Below, piece by piece: positions 13,072 through 17,671 of a stretch of DNA of 17,671 nucleotides. The notes below the pieces were generated by a model. The model searched no databases, had not been told where the DNA came from, and worked only from the letters and a program-made list of their open reading frames with translations. The number at the start of each line of letters is the position of its first letter. Within the stretch, counting starts at the first letter, position 1. The DNA lies in the NCBI GenBank assembly GCA_022572825.1, contig JACZVE010000012.1:1-17671 (forward strand). Direction: 5' to 3'. The translations under genes were made by a program, and so were the position numbers. This DNA is from SAR324 cluster bacterium. Its GTDB lineage: Bacteria; SAR324; JACQKK01.

Positions 13072-13995
13072 TCACTGCCGGGGCGCGCCGTCCGCCCGCA
13101 GCTTGAGGGCGGCATAGATGAACTGATTGATGGGGGTCGGGACGCCCACCTCGCGGCCCAGACGCGCCGCGGTGCCGTTGAGCACCTCCACCTCCAGCTT
13201 CTGGCCCAGCTCCAGGCTCAGGGCCAGGGAAGGTTTGGCCTGCCCCGGCAGTTGTTCGACAAACTTCAGCGTGTCGGCCACGATGGATTTCTTGAGGGGT
13301 ATTCCCTTCTTGCGGGCCAGTGCCTCGATTTCCTCCAGACAGCCCACGAACAGGGCGCGGGTGTCCGGGTCGGCCAATACCGGCCCCAGCACGGAGCCGG
13401 TGAGCGCGCACACGCCCATGGCGGCGATGAAGATGTATTTGCTCCAGATCTCCACGCCGATCTGGCGTGACAGCTCCACCTGTATGTCCGCCCCCTGCAG
13501 CGCATCGTGAACGGCTTGCGCCCGTGGCGTGACCTCCCCGGAAAACTCGCCGAGCACGATCTTTTGCATGGCCACCGCCTGCTTGATCACGCCCGGCTCC
13601 GCAATGCTGGCCCCAATGTAACAAACCCCGCCCAGCACCTTCTCCTGGCCGATCACCGCGCCGATGCGCTCGGCGATATCCACGCCGTTGAGCAGCGGCA
13701 ACACCACCGTCTCCCCCCCCAGCATGGGCGAGAGCTGACCGGCGGCGCTGTGCAGATCGTAGGCTTTGGCCGTCATCAGCACCAGATCCACCGGGCCCAC
13801 CGACGCGGGGTCATCGGTCGCGGTCACGCTGGGCAGGGTGATCTGCCCGGCGCTGCCGTCGATACGCAGCCCGTTGCGCTGCAGGGCGGCGAGATGCGCG
13901 CCCCGTGCGATGAAGGCCACCTGATGGCCGGCGCTGGCCAGTTTCCCGCCGAAAAAACCGCCCACCCCACCCGCACCCATCACCGCAATCTTCAT
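13072..13995 (-). CDS. panE: 2-dehydropantoate 2-reductase (ketopantoate reductase family)
   Basis: The family reduces ketopantoate to pantoate with NADPH in vitamin B5/CoA synthesis. The 307-residue product opens with a Rossmann motif MGAGGVGGFFGG (6-17). It keeps Lys77 (TAKAYD), Asn103 (LLNGVD), the catalytic Lys186 (EIWSKYIF) and Glu268 (LEVEVLNG), corresponding to the E. coli Lys176 and Glu256 region. The C-terminal helical domain ends with GVPTPINQFIYAALK. Many genomes carry several panE-like genes acting on other 2-keto acids, so the exact substrate is likely but not proven. The start at 13995 has AAGGG about 10 bases upstream and begins directly with the nucleotide-binding strand. It stands alone, with no panB, panC or panD nearby. 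Confidence 0.88.
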   Translation of the reverse strand: MKIAVMGAGGVGGFFGGKLASAGHQVAFIARGAHLAALQRNGLRIDGSAGQITLPSVTATDDPASVGPVDLVLMTAKAYDLHSAAGQLSPMLGGETVVLPLLNGVDIAERIGAVIGQEKVLGGVCYIGASIAEPGVIKQAVAMQKIVLGEFSGEVTPRAQAVHDALQGADIQVELSRQIGVEIWSKYIFIAAMGVCALTGSVLGPVLADPDTRALFVGCLEEIEALARKKGIPLKKSIVADTLKFVEQLPGQAKPSLALSLELGQKLEVEVLNGTAARLGREVGVPTPINQFIYAALKLRADGAPRQ

Positions 13996-14045
13996 GGCTC
14001 ACAACCCTTATATCACCTCATATTTCCGTCATCATTGTCTGCCCA

Positions 14046-14060
14046 TGCCCACCGTGGGCA
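14046..14060. promoter_or_regulatory. 15-bp palindrome upstream of panE
   Basis: TGCCCAC, one central base, then GTGGGCA forms a perfect 7-bp inverted repeat 50 bp upstream of the panE-family start. It could be an operator for that gene or a 3'-end structure. The 268-bp gap holding it has no gene. There is no T-run, so an intrinsic terminator is unlikely. Confidence 0.3.
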
Positions 14061-14263
14061 CGGACTTCACGAAACGACGCGGACGACGTCGCAACCGCCT
14101 CCCGGCTTGAGTGCATCGGCACCCGCGGCGCTCACGGACGGGTCAACCCGCCAGGACGGAACACAGTATACGAATTTGCTTGCAGAAGGAGTCAATCAAT
14201 CCGCGGCCTGCCCATGGGCGCAACGATCAATCCCAGCCGGCGTGGCGTGGACGGGGCGGGGGC

Positions 14264-14689
14264 TTAATCCTGGAAGTACTGCAAGGCGAGCTTTTTGTGC
14301 GCCTCCAGGTCGACAGGAACGGTAATGGGAGGGGCGCCAAGCTGCTCACGGAGCCTGGAAAAGTAGGCCTGTTCGGCGGGTCTTCGCTTTGCGTCCGCCT
14401 TGAGGATCAGGGAGAGCACCACCAACGTGGCCCTCTTGGCCAGATCGGTTGTGAGCCGCTGCAACGCCGCCGCCTCCGTCATTTCCCGAAACCACGGCTG
14501 ATGACGGAACGTCGGCAGTCCGACGGCGTCAGCGATCAGGTCGATCATCCGCATCTCGCGCGGCACCGCCTCCTGATCGGCCATGGCCATTCTGTCGGCC
14601 AGATATAGGATCGGCTCGGCGGTCTTGCGGGAAAGTGCACGCGGCGGGTGAAAGATGCCACTTTTGGGCGCAACGTTTTCCTGGTTCAT
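14264..14689 (-). CDS. 141-aa TerB-like protein, paralogue A
   Basis: The protein is soluble, all-helical by composition, without a signal peptide. A middle block RATLVVLSLILKAD, then AYFSRLREQLGAPPITVP, recalls the helical TerB fold seen in tellurite-resistance-associated proteins, but the acidic metal-binding motifs I would want are not clear, so the family name is tentative. Residues 23-141 align without gaps to the next gene upstream (14967-15392), with 51 of 119 identities by my count, so the pair is an old tandem duplication. The start at 14689 has only a moderate ribosome site (GCAGG/AGG). The gene lies 277 bp downstream of its paralogue, too far for obvious translational coupling. The function is unknown. 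Confidence 0.75.
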   Translation of the reverse strand: MNQENVAPKSGIFHPPRALSRKTAEPILYLADRMAMADQEAVPREMRMIDLIADAVGLPTFRHQPWFREMTEAAALQRLTTDLAKRATLVVLSLILKADAKRRPAEQAYFSRLREQLGAPPITVPVDLEAHKKLALQYFQD

Positions 14690-14966
14690 GGCTTGCCTGC
14701 GGCAGGTCGATAAGCAGATTGTCTCTCGTCATATGCGCCATCGCCGCGGCGGCTGCACCTCCGCGAGCCCAACGGCGGGCCTGATCGGGCCTAATTCGTG
14801 TGCCCCGTGAGCCGGCATCATGTGCCGCCTGTGCCAATACGCGGCCCTGGCGGGTGCGCCGGCTGCACGGGCGTTGCAGCAGGATCGGCGGCCGGGATCC
14901 ACCGCCAGGGCAGATCCGCAACAGCATTGCGCGCCAGCCCGTACAGGCCGCGCGCGGCCGATCCCT

Positions 14967-15392
14967 TCAACTCTTCAGATAACGCAGGGCAAGCTGCTTA
15001 TGTTCCCCGATGTCGCTGGGTACCGTGATCGGATCGGCTCCCAGCAGGTTGCGGATCTTGCTGAAGTAGGCCTTCGCGGTTTCTCCACGCGTCGTGTCGG
15101 ATTTCATCACCAAGGTGAGCACGACCAGCGCGCCCTTTTTCACCGTCTCCAGATCAATCATTTCGCAGGCCTTGTCGTCGTTCAGCTCCCGGTACCACCG
15201 CTGCCGCCGGATGTCATGGAGTCCCGTTGCTTCGGCCAGCACATCCACCATCCGCGTCGGTGGCAGTGGCGTGATCCTGTCCATGCCCGCCAACTGGTCG
15301 GCAAGAAACAGGATCGGCTCGACATATTTGCGCGGTACGGCATGATCCGGACGCTTGATGTGGCCTTGAACGGTATGTTCCGATGCCCGCAT
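14967..15392 (-). CDS. 141-aa TerB-like protein, paralogue B
   Basis: This has the same length and layout as paralogue A. Matching blocks are EPILFLADQLAGMD, GLHDIRRQRWYREL, KGALVVLTLVMKSD, AYFSKIRNLLGADPITVP and a C-terminal HKQLALRYLKS. The protein is charged, helical and cytosolic. The start at 15392 is supported by a strong AGAAGGAGGG site directly upstream, stronger than that of paralogue A, so B may be the more highly expressed copy. Conservation of the HK-x-LAL-x-Y ending in both copies suggests a functional C-terminus. No neighbouring tellurite-resistance genes are present. The function is unknown. Confidence 0.78.
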   Translation of the reverse strand: MRASEHTVQGHIKRPDHAVPRKYVEPILFLADQLAGMDRITPLPPTRMVDVLAEATGLHDIRRQRWYRELNDDKACEMIDLETVKKGALVVLTLVMKSDTTRGETAKAYFSKIRNLLGADPITVPSDIGEHKQLALRYLKS

Positions 15393-15773
15393 GTTCCCTC
15401 CTTCTCTCCGCGAGGCCCGCGCGCATCCCCATCGCTGGGAAGCGGGCCTCCTGTCTACGGTGTCGACACGGTGTACTCGCGCCTGTCTCCGCTAAATGCG
15501 TTGCAATCGGCCGCGGGTGCGGGACTGCTGAGATTGCAACCTTACAAACTTACGCACCCACCAAATTGCAAGATACACACCATTGGTTCCTTGACCCGGA
15601 GACCGGATTGGGTGTGGGCCTGCGGCGGAACCGCGCAGGCAGGGGCGGCAATGGGGAAACCGAATCGTGCGGAGAGGGCAGAGCCGCGGGCGGCGCGAAA
15701 AAACCCGCCCCCCCGGAATGGGGAGACGGGCTGTTCGTGGTTGTGGGGCCGCTTTGGGAGAGCGTGCGAGGGA
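15393..15773. other. Gap upstream of paralogue B: palindrome and three TTGCAA sites
   Basis: This stretch separates paralogue B from HU and contains no convincing gene. It holds a perfect palindrome GTGTCGACAC (15460-15469) and three copies of the palindrome TTGCAA at 15501-15506, 15534-15539 and 15566-15571, spaced 33 and 32 bp, on a locally AT-richer background. These could form the control region of paralogue B, whose transcription start must lie here. The HU terminator occupies 15698-15731. Confidence 0.4.
15698..15731 (-). terminator. Rho-independent terminator of the HU gene
   Basis: On the minus strand GCCCG, then CCCC, a 5-base loop ATTCC, GGGG and CGGG are followed by six T's (A-run at 15698-15703 on the plus strand). 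The stem has an internal 3x3 mismatch. It lies 43 bases past the HU stop, the expected position. Confidence 0.65.
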
Positions 15774-16052
15774 TTACCGGCCGCTCACCGCGTCGCGCAG
15801 GCCTTTGCCGGCGCGGAAGCGTGCAACTTTGGATGCCGGAATGTTCATGACGGCGCCGGTCTGCGGATTGCGCCCCTTGCGCGCGGCTCGGCTGGAAACC
15901 GCAAAGGAGCCAAATCCGGTGAAGGTGATGGAACCGCCCTTGGCGAGCAACGACTTGACCTCATCCAGGGCCATGTCAATGACCTTGCCCGTGACGGCTT
16001 GGCTGGAACCGGCTTTTTTCGCAACGTTCTTGATTAAGTCTGCCTTTGTCAT
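15774..16052 (-). CDS. hup: DNA-binding protein HU
   Basis: This 92-residue nucleoid protein dimerises and bends DNA with little sequence preference. The N-terminal helices (MTKADLIKNVAKKAG, VIDMALDEVKSLLAKGG) form the dimer core. ITFTGFGSFAV leads into the beta arm, whose tip GRNPQTG carries the intercalating proline, and KVARFRAGKGLRDAVSG ends the protein. It reads as HU and not IHF: the arm has the HU-type RNPQTG, and the length and C-terminus match HU. The start at 16052 has AAGGAGGAG two bases upstream, a very strong site suiting an abundant protein; the frame is open further upstream but is not HU-like. It is monocistronic, with its own terminator and a candidate promoter. Confidence 0.96.
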   Translation of the reverse strand: MTKADLIKNVAKKAGSSQAVTGKVIDMALDEVKSLLAKGGSITFTGFGSFAVSSRAARKGRNPQTGAVMNIPASKVARFRAGKGLRDAVSGR

Positions 16053-16208
16053 AACTCCTCCTTGAGTGCATTGAACGGTTGCTGCCGCGCAGGAGCCACC
16101 CGCTGCCGCCATGCCCCGCCCGATCCATCATGGCAGGATGGCGCATGTCTTCCGCGGTTGGCGTCCAACGAGGCGGGCTCATCGGGCACCACGCCGCCCC
16201 CTAGGGTT

Positions 16209-16237
16209 TCTATAGGGAATATAGCAGGAACACACAA
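16209..16237 (-). promoter_or_regulatory. Candidate sigma-70-type promoter for HU
   Basis: On the minus strand TTGTGT (16237-16232) and TATAGA (16214-16209) are separated by 17 bases, in an AT-richer island. This would give a leader of about 150 bases. The overlapping TATATT at 16223-16218 is a competing -10. Support is sequence only. Confidence 0.45.
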
Positions 16238-16241
16238 GCAA

Positions 16242-16262
16242 AATCCGCCACTGTGGCGGATT
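16242..16262. promoter_or_regulatory. Perfect 9-bp inverted repeat upstream of the HU promoter
   Basis: AATCCGCCA (16242-16250), loop CTG, and TGGCGGATT (16254-16262) sit directly upstream of the -35 candidate. It could bind a regulator of HU. On the minus strand it is followed by TTTTG, so a weak terminator for upstream antisense transcription is an alternative. Confidence 0.45.
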
Positions 16263-16553
16263 ATCCACCGATCCCGCCGGCGTGATGCCCTGCCGTCTGC
16301 AACCGCCCAAAGGTGTGAGGCGCCCAGCGGCGTTGCAGGCGCCGCGTCGGCGGCACCGCGCCGGTGTGCATCGTAAACGGTGAAACCTACCACGCACGGT
16401 GGAGCAGGCACGCCCTTGGATTCGGCTTTCCGGGCGGCGCGGACATCGTTACACCGCGTGCCAGACGGGAGGCCCTGACCGCTCGGCGGCCACAGTCCGG
16501 CTGAGATCCATCGGTGCCGGCCTATGTACTTCGCGTCGGAAATCCGCGTACCA

Positions 16554-16581
16554 TTCGCGGTAGATTTCCCAGGGTTATAAC
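16554..16581 (+). promoter_or_regulatory. Candidate promoter for thiL
   Basis: TATAAC (16576-16581) lies 16 bases after a poor -35 match TTCGCG (16554-16559). The leader would be about 60 bases. The match is weak on the -35 side. Confidence 0.3.
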
Positions 16582-16649
16582 ACGCGGTTAAAAAATACAG
16601 GCTGCACCGCGAAATTGTGGTGCGAAGTGCATTCACTTTTGATTCGCCC

Positions 16650-17606
16650 ATGCGCAACGATGAATCGAACCTCGGCGAGTTCGACCTGATCGCCCGTCTG
16701 GCCGCCCGCCTGCGGACGCCGACGGGGGCCGGTGTGGTGGGAATCGGCGATGATTGCGCCGCCATCCCGCACGGCGGCGGTGTGCAGCTGCTCACCTGCG
16801 ACGTTGCCGTGGCCGGCCGGCACTTTCTCCCCGGCCGCACACCCATGGCAGACGTCGGCTGGAAGGTGGCCACCGCCTGCGTCAGCGACGTGTGCGCCTG
16901 CGGAGGGAAGCCCGGCTACGCCCTGATTTCCCTCGGTGTGCCGCCTGGCCAGCAGCCGGAGGCGTTGGAGACACTGTACGACGGCGTGGGCGAGGCGGGC
17001 GAATCCTATGGCTTTCAAGTGCTGGGAGGCAACGTCAGCGGCGCCTCGGAGCTGGTGATCGACGTGTTCATGCTGGGCGAAGCGCCCCGCTTCATTCCGC
17101 GCGGCGGGGCCAGGCCCGGGCACCTGATCGCCGTAAGCGGTACGCTGGGCGACGCGGCGGCGGGTCTGCGGGCATTCCGGGACGGCGACGATTCGGCGGG
17201 GAGTCGGGCGCTGATCAGGCGCCACCTGCGCCCCCGCGCGCGCGTGGAGCGGGTGCCACTGCTGCAGGCCGTGGCCAGCGCGGCCATCGACATCAGCGAC
17301 GGCCTGGATAGTGAGCTGACCCACCTGGCCGGGCAATCCGGGGCCTGCCTGGCGATCGAGGGCGCGCGGGTGCCCATGTCCCGGGCGCTGCGGGACTTTG
17401 CCCGGCGCCACGGCGAGGATCCCCTCCAGCTCGCCTTGGGCAGCGGCGAGGAGTTCGAGCTGCTCTTCACCCTGCCGCCCGACCGCCGGGCGGAGCTCGA
17501 GGGCGCGGACGTGACCGTGATCGGCGAGGTGCGGGAAGGCGCCGGCGTGCTGTTGGATGGCCGTCCCATCGTGCCTCGGGGATGGAACCATCTGCGGGCG
17601 CCTTAA
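16650..17606 (+). CDS. thiL: Thiamine-monophosphate kinase
   Basis: ThiL phosphorylates thiamine monophosphate with ATP to give thiamine diphosphate, the active cofactor. The 318-residue length is normal. Diagnostic blocks are GEFDLIARL (9-17), GIGDDCA (31-37) with the metal-binding Asp pair, VAGRHFLPG, VSDVCACGGKP, SGTLGDAAAGL, AAIDISDGLDSEL and the C-terminal LGSGEEFELLFTLP. It is a PurM-superfamily fold, but GEFDLIARL and DISDGL identify ThiL and exclude SelD. A small oddity is LGGNVSG where many ThiL have GGDT. The start is uncertain: ATG at 16650 puts GEFD at residue 9, while GTG at 16617 in the same frame would add 11 residues; neither has a clear Shine-Dalgarno. In many bacteria thiL adjoins nusB or pgpA. 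Here it diverges from HU, and no pgpA follows on the same strand. Confidence 0.93.
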   Translation: MRNDESNLGEFDLIARLAARLRTPTGAGVVGIGDDCAAIPHGGGVQLLTCDVAVAGRHFLPGRTPMADVGWKVATACVSDVCACGGKPGYALISLGVPPGQQPEALETLYDGVGEAGESYGFQVLGGNVSGASELVIDVFMLGEAPRFIPRGGARPGHLIAVSGTLGDAAAGLRAFRDGDDSAGSRALIRRHLRPRARVERVPLLQAVASAAIDISDGLDSELTHLAGQSGACLAIEGARVPMSRALRDFARRHGEDPLQLALGSGEEFELLFTLPPDRRAELEGADVTVIGEVREGAGVLLDGRPIVPRGWNHLRAP

Positions 17607-17671
17607 CGAGTCAACCGCTCCAGCGGACAGTCGGACTGAATTTGCCGCCGGCGGGGATACCATTCCTCGTC
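17603..17671 (-). CDS. C-terminal end of an unidentified convergent protein (partial)
   Basis: The minus strand is open from the right edge to a TAA at 17605-17603, giving 22 residues from DEEWYPRRRQ to PLERLTR. The composition looks like a plausible protein tail, and the stop overlaps that of thiL (TTAA), as happens between convergent genes. A second minus-strand frame runs on antisense to thiL, so the call is tentative. Confidence 0.3.
   Translation of the reverse strand, partial: DEEWYPRRRQIQSDCPLERLTR

Larger units (their letters stand above)
16053..16649. other. Divergent HU-thiL intergenic region
   Basis: About 600 bp separate the HU and thiL starts. I see the HU leader (about 150 bases), a candidate HU promoter (16209-16237) with a palindrome behind it (16242-16262), and a candidate thiL promoter near 16554-16581. 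The remaining GC-rich part (about 16265-16540) shows no gene, tRNA or repeat that I can support. Confidence 0.5.

Noticed and set aside
14820..16037. A 405-codon plus-strand frame
   Set aside because: It overlaps paralogue B and HU on the other strand, crosses the HU terminator, and has no recognisable domain.
16485..16600. TPP riboswitch before thiL, because of GGCTGAGAT near 16499
   Set aside because: The second conserved half (CCTGAT...TAATGCCAGCG-type) is absent, and the proposed promoter lies downstream of the motif.
16650..17606. SelD (selenophosphate synthetase), tempting given the selenoprotein
   Set aside because: The protein has ThiL signatures (GEFDLIARL, DISDGL, GEEFELLF) and lacks the SelD N-terminal Cys/Sec-Gly-Cys loop.

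Overview
This is a GC-rich bacterial chromosome segment of ordinary, densely packed genes. It points to a Gram-negative, proteobacterium-like host: there is a lipobox lipoprotein, a signal-peptide envelope protein, a DNA-binding HU protein, a full-length SMC and an MEP-pathway IspF. I cannot fix the class from the sequence. The host must also make selenocysteine, because one gene reads through an in-frame UGA in a UxxC motif. The selenocysteine machinery itself is not in this window.

Layout, left to right. 1-82: tail of an unidentified plus-strand gene. 123-545 (-): four-helix membrane protein. 613-841: GC-rich intergenic repeat with three 23-bp tandem copies. 876-1679 (-): selenocysteine-containing protein of the GrdB-like reductase family, with a candidate bacterial SECIS hairpin just after the UGA. 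1715-2047: MITE-like element with terminal inverted repeats, packed with nested hairpins. 2103-2153: second, shorter copy of the intergenic repeat. 2169-2663 (-): ispF, divergent from a HEAT-repeat protein at 2759-3463 (+). 3496-8680 (-): smc followed 13 bp later by a secreted protein with two CsgG/FlgO-like domains and a C-terminal SUMF1-type domain. 8681-9423: long non-coding stretch with short tandem repeats and decayed palindromic repeats. 9424-12081 (+): an unusual tyrosine recombinase, a 101-aa protein and a class V aminotransferase. 12192-12815 (-): DUF4382-type lipoprotein. 13072-13995 (-): ketopantoate-reductase family protein. 14264-15392 (-): two paralogous 141-aa, TerB-like genes. 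15774-16052 (-): HU with its own terminator and candidate promoter. 16650-17606 (+): thiL. The right edge may hold the tail of a convergent gene.

Most genes are independent housekeeping units: isoprenoid precursors (ispF), thiamine diphosphate (thiL), pantothenate-type reduction (panE family) and nucleoid structure (smc, HU). The convincing operon-like pair is smc plus the CsgG/SUMF1 protein. The most notable item is the GrdB-like selenoprotein: a conventional gene caller would split it at 1146-1148 into two ORFs and miss the catalytic residue. The second tier is the MITE-like element beside it, the CsgG-CsgG-SUMF1 architecture behind smc, and the recombinase that lacks two canonical catalytic-box residues.
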